From contig CM036248.1 of assembly GCA_020698575.1 (NCBI GenBank), forward strand, positions 23,548,229-23,612,228: a stretch of DNA of 64,000 nt, given 5' to 3'. The notes beneath the pieces are model-generated. The model worked only from the letters and a program-made list of their open reading frames with translations. It had not been told where the DNA came from and made no database searches. The position numbers and the translations under genes were made by a program. This DNA is from Bostrychus sinensis. Lineage: Eukaryota > Chordata > Actinopteri > Gobiiformes > Eleotridae. Shown here one piece after another: positions 13,026 through 25,661 of the stretch (position 1 is its first letter; the number at the start of each line of letters is the position of its first letter).

Positions 13026-14940
13026 AGCTGCCATCATCTGTAAAAACACATTTTGGCAACAATAAAAAGTTATAATCGCATATCATTGAATGTGACTGTC
13101 TTGTGCTTTAGGCTATCCCAGCAACTATGGGCCTTAGGAAGTTATGTTGTTTATCAAACATTCATGGCTTGTGGCTAGTGTTGGTAATAGTGATTGGCCA
13201 GAAAATACAATACATTTACATAAACCACAGTGCCTCTCTATCTGTGCATCACTCAGCAGTCTGTGTATAAGCATCTGTGTGTGGGAGGAGTCTATAGTGT
13301 AGCACTCATGGTTATTGAGGTTTTGTTTTTGTATTGAGACCAGTGAGCAGAGATGAAATGCTTTTCTATTTTGTTCTATTCTTAAAAGTTCCCCCACTGT
13401 GAAAACCACACACACTCGGTTAATACTGCAGTTAGTAACCTTGACTTTATAAGGCCAGTTTATAAAGCACAGGTCGTCTTGACTGGATGTAAAATTAGCA
13501 AATGTATTTACTGCTATGAATTAATTTACATGTAGCAAACATATTGGGAAAGGCTTTATATTAGACAAGTGTTGTAAAAATGAATTCATAATATTTACAG
13601 TACTTTTTTTGTACAGACCCTGTATATGCAAAAAAGTGTGTCCCTGTCCTATCATGTAAAGAGTTGTATCAGAAATAAGGATATTTTCACTGACTTCACT
13701 TACCACTTGACCACTGTGACCAGGAGATCCACGTGAATTTAATGCCACAAATGTTAAACTGTGCATGGTGAGCACTGCTGTGTTACAGTGAACATACGAG
13801 TCACGGTGTTAAAAAACAAGTTTTCCACCAGTCAACCTCAAACTGTGTCGAGAAACGAAACCACATGCAGCAGCTTCACTGAGAGGAGGGTCTTTGGCTG
13901 TCTGACCGACCTCCAAAACCATCTACTCAGAATAGACCTGCTATGGACTAAAACAGGACACTGTGAGGTTTAACTGTAGGTTCACAACAGATCAATGTCA
14001 TTTTATGTTGCTTTACTAGTTTTCCAAATGTTTGTGAATAGAAATCTATTTTCAAACATTCACATTGACGCAGGAAGATTATGTTAGGCTACAACGAAAC
14101 TTTATATTCACACCTCATTTTGAAAGACAAACCACAACAGAACTTTCCATCCATAACGTATGTACCAAGTTGTTGTCAGGGGTCATTGTGTTGCATTGGC
14201 TTCATGCAGAATATAAAAGCTTCACTTTAAAAACTATGTCCACACCATGTTCTTCAAACAACTTTTCCTGTCTCACTGAGTAATGACCTTATTTATTTAC
14301 AGTTCCAATTAGCTTTATTGACCAGTAGTATGGAGATTACCTGTAATCTATAGATGTACTGAAAACACTGTCTTTTTGTTGCTTACTGACCTCGCAACCT
14401 TTTGCTCCTGAGAAAAAAAAAAAAAGAAGCAAACCAGCAAAAGCTGCATAACTTGCAACTGAAACTGGAGTAGGCAATGTGGGTGAAGTGTCTTGCCCAA
14501 TGACTTTGGCCAAGATTTGAACCAGCTATCATGCGTTTATTGGTCGAATGCTTGCATGCATGACTTCTGTCACCACTTTCCAAAAAAAAAAAAAAAACTC
14601 TCCTGCAAACTCTTTCCCATAAATTGTCAGCAATTCTCCGAGAGACAATGGTAACATGATCTGTTTAACAAACAACTCATTCAAACCAACACAATACACA
14701 CTAGTGCTTAACAGAAAATACAAGTTGGAGTAGTAAAAGAAAGTCCAAGTTTGTACAGGAATTGTACCCACAACCTGTGAGACAGGAATGGTAACTACTC
14801 CAAAAATCCTTTGGTGAATGCTCTGAAGATGATTTTCCTGCTGCAGCTGCACTGAGCATTAGAGCATTATTTAGTCCAAGAATATTTGTCATTTATCTCA
14901 GAGGTCTCTCAGAGTCAAGAATCAAAAAAGTGCACAACAT
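12769..14940. other. Intergenic, duplicate of 661-2985
   Basis: Same spacer as after the first gene, including the shortened upstream module (13215-13380). Differences: a poly-T run (12992-13024) and no compound microsatellite near 14550. No gene is supported. Confidence 0.7.
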
Positions 14941-15673
14941 GAAAACATCAACACTGGTGGTGTTTACTGTGTTATGTGTTGACGACATTATTTCCACTGT
15001 GGTGGTAAGAAGCACAGTATCACAGACCAATCAGATTGTTCTAAAGGGCTCCTCCCTCTGATATCATTATTTTAAGCCACCATTTTATAATGCGCTTGCA
15101 GTTTACCCTAGAGTCTGGCAGATCGAGAAAATGTTTCTCATATTATACACATTTCTGATTCTAGGAGTGGCACGTAAGTATTTAAACCTGTTTATGAGAC
15201 AATATTATTTGAAGACAGTTTCGTAATGGTTAATGTAACTCTTAACATTTATTTTGCAGGATGCATAAAGGATCCTCTTTTTGAGACAAAGACGTTTGAT
15301 GCTGGAGAAACAGTGACTCTAAAATGTCCCTGCGATGCCTCAGAGACCAATACAAATTTGTTCTGGATCAGACTTCTTTCTGGAAACTTGCCTGAATTCT
15401 TAGGAGCGTGATGACTAATGTCATCGAAAACATGACATTAGTCATGTCAGTCTAAAGATTCAAGGTAAAAAAAAAAAAAAAAAAAAAAAATGTGACTACT
15501 TCATATGTGAAACATTTTGTAATTAGTTATTGTTTAATTATTTAGGCCCAGAGGCAGACATCAGTGTGGTCAGTCCAGACCTCTCTGGTCCTGTTCACTC
15601 AGGACACTCTGTGGATCTACAGTGTTGGGTCCAAACTGAGAATCAACAGTGTTTTGAGGAGCACATGGTTTTG

Positions 15674-16084
15674 CTTCACTTTTAACCTCTGCCCGTCTAA
15701 ACAAGAGAGAACCTGGTCTAATTGATCTAGATGTTGTTGCATTGAGGAAGAAAAGACTATCACATCATTCAAGTATAGAAGCACTGACTGATAACGACAA
15801 TCCCCAAAAAGCCGCTCCATAAGACGCTGAAATGTGCTCTGCGCATTACATAATCCAAAAGGCATACGATTAAACTCAAACAAAACAAGTGGTGTACAAA
15901 AAGCAGTTTTTTTTTTTTATCCTTTTCAGCCTCTCCACTTGAGTGTACCCACTGGCCAAATCTAGCATTGAAAACCACTGGGCTCCGACCAAAGCATCCA
16001 ATGACTCCTCAGTTCTCAAAAGAGGGAATGTGTCATTTCTAGTCTTAGCATTTACCTGCCTATAGTCAACACACATGCGTAAGG
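15674..16084 (-). mobile_element. Ty3/gypsy RT fragment, duplicate copy
   Basis: Same RT fragment as 3712-4120, with an extra frameshift in a lengthened poly-T tract near 15908, so the frame is split in two. MPFGLCNAQSTFQ and YLNDVIVF are visible. Confidence 0.8.
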
Positions 16085-16306
16085 AATGAATGAATAAATA
16101 AATGAAATGAAATAAATGTGAGCTGAATGCATTATTTTTATTGCTGGTGATGTCCAGTATAATTCCAGTAAATCAGTGTTAACTCGCTTATCTTCTGACT
16201 GACTCCTCGCTGGCTTGTTAACATAGAACATGTACAAAATTACATACAGAATACAGTAATGTAAAATACAGTATAATCAAGCTGTTTAAATAATATTACA
16301 GCTTAC

Positions 16307-16433
16307 TGTGTGTCCACAGACTCTCTCTCTCTTTTTAGACAGACCCCTAGGACGAAGATCACCACCACACAGCAGGACAACAGGACAGACAGAGCCACGG
16401 TCACTGGGTTCTGGCTTAAGACTGGGTCCTTGG
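16307..16433 (-). pseudogene. Fossil transmembrane exon of a minus-type NITR
   Basis: Minus-strand NPVTVALSVLLSCCVVV, a short hydrophobic run, LKRER, then a GTAAGC-type donor; acceptor TTCCAG on the other side. Isolated from any V or I exon of its own type. Confidence 0.7.
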
Positions 16434-16509
16434 CTGGAATAATGTTTAAAGGTAGAATTAATGTTTTTGTAATTATGAATACATGATTTACACATGCCAA
16501 CTTGTCTGC

Positions 16510-16690
16510 ATTGAACCTATTTAATAAATCTGCTGCCCATCTCCTCACCTGCATCTCTTCCTGAGAACACATCAGTCCTGTCCTCAGAGACCTCCACTGG
16601 CTGCAGCCCTCAGCCCATCATCTTCAAACTCCTAACCATTGTGTTCAAGTTCCTCCATAACCTGGCCCCCACCTACCCCACTCTTTGTTT
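16510..16690 (+). mobile_element. LINE ORF2 C-terminal fragment, duplicate
   Basis: Counterpart of 4507-4685 with the same HWLQP motif. It is followed by the (GAAA)n array at 16830-16900. Confidence 0.6.
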
Positions 16691-16855
16691 TTGTTTTGTT
16701 TGATTTTTTGAAGATTCCAACTCATCCAGGCGAATTGAAACACAACTAAACATTAAAAGAAGTCATCTGGACTGAAAAAACAAGTCCAGATGGCTTACAG
16801 ATACAATATAGTAATCCTAACAGTATATAATAATAATAATAATAAAGAAAGAAAG

Positions 16856-16886
<31 letters not shown>

Positions 16887-16912
16887 GAGAAAGAAAGAAA
16901 TAATAACATGTA

Positions 16913-18045
16913 TTGTATTTTATTGTATTATTAAAGCAACATTTGTCCCTCTTCAAAAATAAGTTTGGAGACCTGAGTGATACACATGCAGTGTACCTAC
17001 TGTTAAGTGATTACATTTTGTCTACAAGAGGCCAAGTTTACCAAAACTGTACCAAAGGCTGGACAAGGGCTGAGACAATGTTTACTGATATAAAATCCAT
17101 CCTACATAAACCACAGTGCCTCTCTATCTGTCCATCACTCAGCAGTCTGTGTATAAGCATCTGTGTGTGGGGAGTCTGTAGTGTAGCACTCATGGTTCTG
17201 GAGGTGACCTTTGTTTTTTGTATTGAGACCAGTGAATGTAGCAGAGATGAAATGCACTTTTATTTTGTTCTGTTTTTGTTTTCCTTTTCATGTGCTCCAG
17301 GAGGATCACAGAGTTGGAAGCCTCTGACCAAAACAGTATGGTGAGCTGTTTGAGATCTGTTTCCTTATTTTACAAAGTCTGTGCCATCCAGAACAGTTTC
17401 ATTGGCTTCACTTACCACTTAACTCTGTGAAGAGGTACACTCCAGATTTACACCCACACAGGAGATTCACATGCACTTACATGTTTAACTGTTAAACTGT
17501 GCATGATGGACACTGCTGCATTACAGTGAACATGTGACACCATTTGAGCATTTTATTAAAAAGGCAGATATTGGAAATATTCTACAGGATGTGTAGATTA
17601 AGATGCTTTCTTAAAATAAGAAATACTGATAAAGGTCTCACTGTGTTATATGTATGTTTGTGTGAAAGTTTTTCTGCACTACTATGTCTGTACTTTACAC
17701 ACCTGCATGTATTCAGCAGAAGTGTAATGTATATTTTTTGGCATTCAATTTTTGTTGGGGTTTTGCTTTCTTTTCCAGTTCATATGTTGGTGATGGTGTT
17801 GTGCTTTAATCAAAATGAGTTGTGCAACAAACTACTGAAAATCAATATGCATGATGAACATTATTGTGTATTAATAAAAAAAAAAATGTATACCCATACA
17901 GTGGTTTAGTATACTGTATGTAAGCCTTTACATTGTCTTTGCTGTTTTTCTCTCAGTGAAACAAAAGTCGACTGCTGGTGGTGTTTACTGTAATGTGTTG
18001 TGTTGGCGACATTATTTCCACTGTGGTCATATAAAGCGAAGAATC
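16913..18045 (+). other. Upstream module copy and gene-free spacer
   Basis: Repeated upstream module (16913-17347, open frame kept), then the same AT-rich spacer as 5341-6030. No gene is supported beyond these repeats. Confidence 0.55.
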
Positions 18046-18050
18046 ACAAA

Positions 18051-18100
18051 CCAATCAGATTGTTCTAAAGAGCTCCTCCCTCTCATATCATTATATTAAA
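18051..18100 (+). promoter_or_regulatory. Conserved NITR promoter block
   Basis: CCAAT at 18051-18055 and TATATTAAA at 18092-18100, in the same context as at the other plus-strand genes. Confidence 0.6.
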
Positions 18101-18154
18101 GCAGAGGCACCATTTTACACTGCACTTGCAATGCACCAACATCATAACTGTGGG

Positions 18155-19605
18155 ATGAATAAGAAAATGTGCTCTATATTATATGCACTGCTTGTCGTCC
18201 AAGTGGCCCGTAAGTATTTAAAGTCAAAAGATCTCAACTCGTTACTGCTCAGTGTTGAAGTGAATTTACTTTTGTTGACTTTAATTTTTTTGCAGGATGT
18301 GCAGATGATCTTAAATTGGTGACAAAAACTTATAATGTTGGAGACACAGTGACTCTCAAATGTCCTCGCCATTACAAAGAGTTATCATCAACATTGCATT
18401 GGATCAGACTTCTTTCTGGAAATATGCCTGAATCCTTAGGAGGGACATCTTCATATAACTCTACGTTTGTAAATGAGACACCTCACTCTTCTTTTAAAAC
18501 AAAACAAGAACCTGGATCATTTGTCCTGGAGCTTGATAAGGCCAAGCTGAGTGACACTGGATTTTACTACTGTGTGAAAGTAGAAAATGATTTCAAAATC
18601 CTGACTTTTGTTTCTGGGACATTTGTAAAAATTCAAGGTAAATTAGTGAGATTTTACATTTGTATTAAAGATTTTATGATTGTATATTATTTGTGTTTTT
18701 AGACCCAGAGGCAGACATCAGTGTGGTCAGTCCAGACCTCTCTGGTCCTGTTCACTCAGGACACTCTGTGGATCTACAGTGTTGGGTCCAAACTGAGAAT
18801 CAACAGTGTTTTGAGGAGCACATGGTTTTGTGGTTCAGATCTGGACTGGATCAGTCTAGTCCTGGTTTAGTCTACACTCAGAGGAACAGCTCTGGTGAGT
18901 GTGGCAGGAGTCCAGAAGATCATGGTCCTCACAAATGTTTCTACACTTTCTCCAAAACCATGAGCCCCTCTGACGCCGGGACGTACCACTGTGCTGTGGC
19001 AGCCTGTGGACAGATCCTCTTTGGAAATGGAACAAAAGTTGCTGATGAAGGTATTTGAAATCTGTTTATTGTTATGTATATTGTATTTGGTTTGATATTT
19101 TGATTTAATTTGATCTTTTACTTTTATTTTTTCATTTATTTTTTTTTTGCAGAGAATGAAAAGTGTCTTTTAGAGAAGACAGTCCTTATCGTGCTTAGTG
19201 TTCTTTTAACCATCGGTCTTATCATTATATTCATCCTTATTTGTTCCATGAAGAGGAAGTGTTGTTGTTGTTTTCTTGGTAAAACTAAACTTTTTATACC
19301 TTACTTAAGAGTTGTGCCCTGAATTAAAACACTCAAATATCCTACTCCTGTTTCAGTCGGACAAAATCTAAATGATGCAAAGATGACTGAACGCACAAAT
19401 CAGCAGGTAAGACGTTTAAGAGAATATAGAAACAATTATTCCTATTACTTCTTTAAAAATCTTACGTAATTGTCTTCCACAGAGAGATGCTGAGGTGATG
19501 TATTCTGCTCCAACGTTCAACAAAAAAAAAGCTGAGAAGTCCCAGCGCAGGACGGTGAAGGCAGAGGAACATGTCGTCTACTCTGATGTCAGAGTCAAAC
19601 ATTAA
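18155..19605 (+). CDS. NITR-like receptor, VVYSDV-type tail (complete)
   Basis: Predicted 347 residues. Exons: 18155-18209, 18296-18637, 18703-19050, 19153-19278, 19357-19406, 19483-19605; all phases agree. V domain with Cys-Trp-Cys core (TLKCP, LHWIR, GFYYC). I domain with six cysteines and FGNGTKV; it ends VADEG instead of the usual VDVKG. The transmembrane exon begins ENEKCLLEK and ends in MKRKCCCC, a cluster of cysteines at the inner membrane face that could be palmitoylated (inference). Tail: EVMYSAP and the ITIM-like VVYSDV eight residues before the end. Up to the end of the I exon it is the duplicate of the gene at 6148, but its transmembrane and tail cassette is of a different type. 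A cryptic donor lies at 18895 in the I exon. PolyA signal 19811-19816. Confidence 0.9.
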
Positions 19606-20619
19606 GTCATAACAGTGCACACTTACAGTTTCCTGTTTGGTACAATGTAGGGAAAAACGTATGCATTTTATTATACATTTGCCTTGCTATCATGAAGAAC
19701 TGCTTTAATAATTCTTTAATATTTCTTTGTACTTATTAACCTTTAGATAACACAATGTAATAGCCACACTTAGCCACCAACTTTTGTAAAGTTTTGATGC
19801 AAACAGAAGCAATAAATGTTGTTTTTGCTCATCCAGTCTGCATGGTTCATAAATATTATTGTTACTAGATTATAGGTGGCAGTACTACACTTGAGCCGTC
19901 ATTTGGATTCAACCTGGTGGCACTGTGGCAAAGTGACCCCCCCTCAGGACCCCCTGCAAAAGAGATGGTTAACCTCAGTGGGACAACCTCGATAAATAAA
20001 GATCAAACTCTGTTCTCAAATTGAAATGGTTTAGACTCAGACTTGCAGCTCATCTCCAGAAGACTCAATTTGGAAAACATTTGGTGGTTTGAAGTCCCAT
20101 TTATTGAATAGCCCAAGATGGAAGTGAGGTTTTTTGTCACTGTCAGTAGAAAAACAATGGAAAACAGTTTAGCAGCTCATTGGTACAGCAGTAATAAAAA
20201 CAATAGCATATTTTAAGCAAAATATTATATTTCTGGTATATACAAAAGAGCACACAAAAATAACAATAAAATGACAGTACTAGTAATAATACTGAAATAG
20301 ACATAATGTGAGATCCTGGTGTTGAGATGAAGTGGCAGTCATATAGTACTGTTGTTGACTCAAGGGAAAAGTGGCAAGTCTTTCGTGACACACCAAGGCC
20401 CCAAGCGTGAGTTAGGCTTGAAAACTTGTGACTTAACCTCTACATAGCTTTGTGGTCGCAGGGAACCTGTGCATGAATCTATGAAACACTTAGCTGCTGG
20501 GCGGTAGCACCATTTTCAGTTATTGTCTTTTTTTGTGTTGACTGCTCATTGACATATAACAGTGACATCACCTGCACCCACACATCACTGGGCAACAAGA
20601 ATAAAACCTAATGTTGCTT
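19606..20619. other. 3' flank shared by three receptor genes
   Basis: 3' UTR and flank nearly identical to 46297-47320 and 58838-59870. It includes a piece reading CTCAGTGGGACAACCTCGAT, like the end of fish SINE or repeat tails. The frame at 20143-20391 is judged chance. Confidence 0.7.
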
Positions 20620-23600
20620 AGTGTTTGTATAGCACAGTTCATACACAGAGTAATTCAAAGTGCTTTATACAAAAAAGAAAAGTTTAAAAGTACAAAGACA
20701 AGAAATTACGATTAAAACAATAAAATCTAATTTTAAAATTATAATTAGGAATCCATTTAAAATTAAATTAAAAGAGAAGAGTGTAGATAAAACATTTTCA
20801 GTTGTCATATGCACAGCTAAAAACAATAGTTTTAAGTCTGGACTTGAACATTGTCAGAGTAGAGGGCTGTCTAACATCGTCAGGAAGACTGTTCCAAAGT
20901 TTAGCTGCATAAAACTAAAACGCTGCTTCACTGAGTTTAGTCCTGACTCTGGGCACCAGCAGAAGACCTGTCCCTGAGGTTCTCAGAGTCCGAGATGGTT
21001 CATATGGGACCAACAGGTCAGAGATGTACTTTGGTGCTAAGCAATGGAGAGACTTGTACACAAGCAGAGCTGTTTTAAAGTCTATTCTCTAAGCAACAGG
21101 AAGCCAGTGCAGAGAACTGAGGACAGGACTAATTTGGTTGTACTTCCTGGTTTTGGTCAGTACCCGAGCAGCAGCGTTCTGGACGTCCTGCAGCTTTCTT
21201 ACAGCTCGCATAGTGAGTCCAGTGAGCAGACCGTTACAGTAGTCTAACCTGCTGGAGATAAACGCATGAATAATTCTCTCTTGGTCTGCTTTAGACAGTA
21301 TACCTTTGATTCTGACAATGTTTTTGAGATGGTAAAATGCTGATGATGTTATATGTGGCAGATAGAGGGAGCGGTGTAGGTAATAGTAGTAATAATTAAC
21401 TCATTTTAGAGCCCAACAACACCACCCCAGGAGTTTCGCCTGGAGAATCTAAATACATATATGGCACACAGGTCTGTTCAACTGAAATGACAGAGACGTT
21501 AAATTACCTTACATTTCATTTATTGATAAATATCAAATTTAAGCTAGTTCACAAGTGTAGTTGAGTGTAACATGATTGACATTTGCATACAGCTCATTAG
21601 CAGGAGTTTACAGTGTGTCTTCATAAAACATAAAAACAGTGGCATAAAAACAGTGGCTCCATGGACCAGCCACGGGAGGCAAGATGTCCACCGCAAGTCA
21701 CACAGAGAGCACTGTCATCAAAAAGGGGAGGCTTGCCACCAACAGGGCCCTATAGGTAGCAGCCATATATTCAGTTTGGATTTTATGATTAAAAACAGAG
21801 TTTATTTAAACAGACGAGACGTACCAGGAGCAGTGTTAAAAACAATAGCCCATTAGCTTATACGCAAAACAATTAAGTGGACAAGACAAACTCTCTACTC
21901 ACCTACGATGCCTGCAACACTCTGCTCTAGCCACCGGGCTTCACGCCTTGTACACAGCAGCTGTAGTGCACCTAAATGCAGTTTGACTTCAGTCAGTCTC
22001 GCGTCTCACAGCCATTGCCCGACTCCTGAACGGCATCTGATGTTAGGTGTGAAAGGTCAGGTGGAGGGGGCAAACACGTGAAAGTAGCGCCATTTATATA
22101 GGTTACTTTGTGAGGCCAACACAAACACTATACTAATACATATAGATTTAATGTGTCTGTTGAAGTTCAAATCTGAGTCCATGATTACCCCGAGATTTCT
22201 AACCTGACTTATAGGTTTTAGTGAAAGAGACTTGAGGTGACTACAGACACCTTGTCTTTGTTTCTGTGGGCCAAAGATGATTATTTCAGTCTTGTCTGTA
22301 TTTAGCTGGAGAAAGTTGTTTCTCTTCCACTCATTGATCTGTTGGATGCAGTGACAGAGTGAATCCACAGGTCCATATTCACCTGCTGTCAGTGAGATGT
22401 AAATCTGAGTGTCGTCTGCATAATTGTGGTAGGATAAGTTACTGCTGCGTATTAATTGGTCTAAAGGGAGCATGTAAAGATTGAACAAAAGGGGTCCCAG
22501 GATGGACCCATGGTGCACTTCACAGGTCAGGGCCATTTGGTCTGAGACACAGTTTCCGATTTCAACAAAGTATTTCCTGTCTTCAAGATAGGACTTACAC
22601 CATTAAAGGGCAGTATCAGAAATGCCTACCTAGTCCTCTGATCTTTGTAACAGGATCACATGGTCAACTGTATCAAAAGCAGCACTCAGATCCAGCAGAA
22701 CTAAGACAGAGAGTTTGCCTGTGTCGGTGTTCAGGCAGATGTCATCAGTCACCTTGATAAGAGCAGTCTCAGTGAGTGATGAAGCCTAAAACCTAACTGA
22801 AATTAATCAAAGCAGTTGTTCTGCAAAAGAAAGTCAGTAAGTTGTTGGTATACAACTTTCTCAAGCACTTTACTTAAAAACAGCAGGTTTGATATGGCCC
22901 AATAGTTGTTCAGTACTGTGGCATCAAGACTGCGCTTCTTTAGGAGAGGTTTGATGACAGCAGCTTTCAAGGCCCTTGGAAATGTCCCAGACTGCAGTGA
23001 GATGTTAACTAAATGAGAAAGTTGGGGTAACAAACTGCTCAACAATTTGATTGAAAACATTCAACATTTCTCTGTATATGTCATAATAAACCTGGAGCTT
23101 TGACTCTCGCCATTTTCGTTCGGCCCTTCGGCACTCCTTTTTCTGTGCCCTCATTTTGCCTTCTGCCTATTTCTAACCATTTTAACCTTAATAAGAGCAA
23201 TGGTGTCCAGAACTTTAAGAACACTAGAGGTATAGGACTTCAACAACTTAGCAACATTAGAACATGAGGTATTGTCAAACCTAATAATCTCCATTAACAG
23301 AGCCCCTGTGTTATCATTTATGTGTCTCCTCTGGATAACTGCAGGTCCAGCAGCTGGTTTAGGCAGAACAGACAGGTCAAAGAAGACACAAAAATGATCA
23401 GACAAAGCAACGTCAGCCAGCACCATTTGAAATATTAACACCTTTAGTAATAAGCAGGTCCAGAGTGTGGCCTCTGGTGTGGGTGGGCTCACTCACATGC
23501 TGAGTGACCAAAGGTTTCAAGGAAACACAGAGTTCTTTAGCATTTCTGTCACAGACATTATCCACATGTACATTAAAATCACCTGTAATGACTCTACAGC

Positions 23601-24755
23601 CAGAGTCTGTGCAGACAACTGAAAGCATCTGAGTAAAATCATTAATACAACTTTGACAGTGTTGGGGTGGCTTGTATATGATTATATAGAGTATGGACGA
23701 AGATACTTGTAGCTCCATTTTGAATGATATGTACTCAAATGATGAAAACCCTCCAAATGACAGCCTGTGTGTAACTATATCATCCTTAAATAAGGCACAG
23801 ACACCACCTCCCTTCTGTTTACTCATGTTTCTGATACAAAAGTGAAGTTAGGTGGAGTGGATTCAATAAAAACTGCTTTACCTGTTTTGCTGTCTAACCA
23901 TGTCTCTGTTAAAAACATAAAATCCAAGTTATAAGAGGAGATAAAATTATTGCTTAAATATGATTTGTTGCATAAAGATCTGACATTGAGCACTGCAAGC
24001 TTCAGATCTGTCTGAGTAGAACCTGACATTATCTGCTTACAAGGAACTTGAATTAGATTAGTCTGATTGGACAGTTTACCTGTCCCTCTCTTATCTAATT
24101 GGCGACATTTGACAGTAGCTATAGCACTGTGGGAGAAAGCTCTCTCCCAGGGCCTCAGGTTGATAAGTTCTTTATCATGACTAAAAGTCCTGGAACTGCA
24201 GAGGCCCTGGGTGTCTTAGTCAGATCTTTGGTCTGGGAGCAGGTCGGGGGGGTCTGACAGGGGTGCATTGAGGAGTAACAATTCTAGATGTTGGTCGTGG
24301 GGGTGGAGCTGGTGGTGTTTTGGTGGATGGAGCATGAGAGGTGGAACTCCAGGGGGGCACAGGGTGTAGTGTTTGGTGGGGGGCAGAATTCAGCATTGTT
24401 TATGATAGTGATGATAGTACCCATGATCTTGCCATGTTTGGAGTAAGGGATACCATTTTAATTCCTGATTTCACCAAGCTTTCAAGGTGGTTGGGAAAGC
24501 CCATTGGTGAAGCTGGTAATGGGATGGATAGTAATGAGTCTGCAGAGGGTGTGGATGCAGCAGGTGGGGCCCAGGGCTGTGATGAGGGCACCGATGGAGG
24601 TGACAGAGGTGATGCTGGAGCTGAATCCCTTTCTGCGTCCATGGCTGGTGAGGCAGGAGCGCTTCTGTCATTCCTCTCTTCTCTCAGTGGCTGCATAGGA
24701 CCCTGTCCAGGCCCATTCTGATGCCTCAGAGCGTGAAGGAGGTTATCCGTCAGAC
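20620..24755 (-). mobile_element. L2/CR1-like LINE, decayed, about 4.1 kb
   Basis: Minus-strand non-LTR retrotransposon. Reading from high to low coordinates: endonuclease start (LNVRSLCNKS, FLTETWLD, about 24029-23823), endonuclease (GDFNVHVD, HTRGHTLDLL, 23826-23413), RT (LLDLSAAFDTVDH near 22700; GSILGPLLFNLYMLPLDQ and YADDTQIYIS, 22536-22240), C-terminal part (AFISSRLDYCN, near 21250) and a 3' end with AAAGCACTTTGAATTAC and TGTGCTATACAAAC at about 20620-20665. The catalytic YADD box is intact, but frames are broken several times. Flanking receptor 3' sequence resumes at about 24756, so both edges are set by comparison with 47.32 and 59.87 kb. A foreign insert (about 21370-22125) splits the RT. 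Confidence 0.85.
21370..22125. mobile_element. Unidentified insert inside the LINE
   Basis: About 750 bases lie between the LINE parts coding HIKSI and SAFYHLKNI, which are adjacent in related elements. The insert has no recognised domain. It contains GGAGGCAAGATGTCCACCGC and other unique sequence. It may be a non-autonomous transposon; ends and target duplication were not resolved. Confidence 0.5.
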
Positions 24756-25600
24756 AAATGTTTTAGTCACTAAGATCCACAGTTGTTTTATCTGCTTTGT
24801 GTTGTCATGATACAAAAATTTCAAACATGATTGATGATATTGTTTGAGGTAGTATAACTGGGAAACTAATGGGAAACAGGTGTCTATGGCTGGGGATTCA
24901 AAAGAAAGTGGGTAGGTCTGGCTGGCCAGGCTATGTGCACGATTTATTCACTTAACACTTTACAAAATAATAAATTAGTTTCTTTGATTTAATGTGGCCT
25001 AAAAACACTTTAAAGTCCTTAAAAGGTACATGTAATTTTGTCCTATTTAATTATATTTTGCCTGTTTGCATTTTCAACCACAACTACAAGTTATTAAGCT
25101 GCAATAGGTATGGTTAATATTTATATTTGTTGTAAAAAACAGAAGTAATTTACTGGACTGACTTTGGCCAACAGACCTCAAGTTTAAAATCCAGCTCACT
25201 GTCTGTAGCTGCAGTAACGGACAGTGATGGTGTCGATAAGACAGAGTTGGGACCACAGCAGCGCGACCAGCAGTGCTCCATGTAGCCACTTTGCTATCAC
25301 TAATGCTCACTTTCTCTTTTCTCCGCTGGTAATGAACATTTGCAGTTAGAATTTGGATTTTTTATATCAGTGTGGAGTGATGAGCTCAGTCTGGGACGTA
25401 AGGCTTAAGGCAGGCAGCTTCCAGTTCAGAACATGCTCGGCCTGCTCTGACACTTTGCAAGAAAAGTCCACTCATTAATTTCTTAACCTCCTAATCTCCT
25501 AACCCTAACCCAAAAGAGTGATCTGCATCCAAACCAAAATTAATAATTTTGTTTTTGGTCCATTTTCCTAAAATTGTCACTAAAATAGCATTTGTGGCCC
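24756..25600. other. Gene-free 3' flank, continues 19606-20619
   Basis: Continuation of the shared receptor 3' flank past the LINE (compare 47340-47900 and 59890-60590, e.g. AAGCTGCAATAGGTATGGTT). No gene is supported. Confidence 0.65.
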
Positions 25601-25661
25601 GTACTGTTACTGCTCAGTGTTGAAGTGAATTTACTTTTGTTGACTTTAATTTTTTTGCAAG

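Larger units (their letters stand above)
15131..16433 (+). pseudogene. Second copy of the RT-broken NITR pseudogene
   Basis: Signal exon 15131-15173; V exon from 15260 ending early at TGA 15409-15411; remnant to 15464; I exon 15546-15673, then RT sequence at exactly the same base as in the copy at 3711. The fossil minus-type transmembrane exon is fuller here (about 16307-16433, ending before a GTAAGC donor). Shared defects show that the damage came before the 12 kb duplication. Confidence 0.85.

Noticed and set aside
20143..20391. 82-codon hydrophobic minus-strand frame (also near 46859)
   Set aside because: AT-rich 3' flank; hydrophobic residues follow from T-rich codons, and the frame is not kept at 59.4 kb.
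24341..24721. 126-codon plus-strand frame and overlapping Pro/Ser-rich minus-strand frame
   Set aside because: Low-complexity sequence at the 5' end of the minus-strand LINE; at most a remnant of its first ORF, not a host gene.
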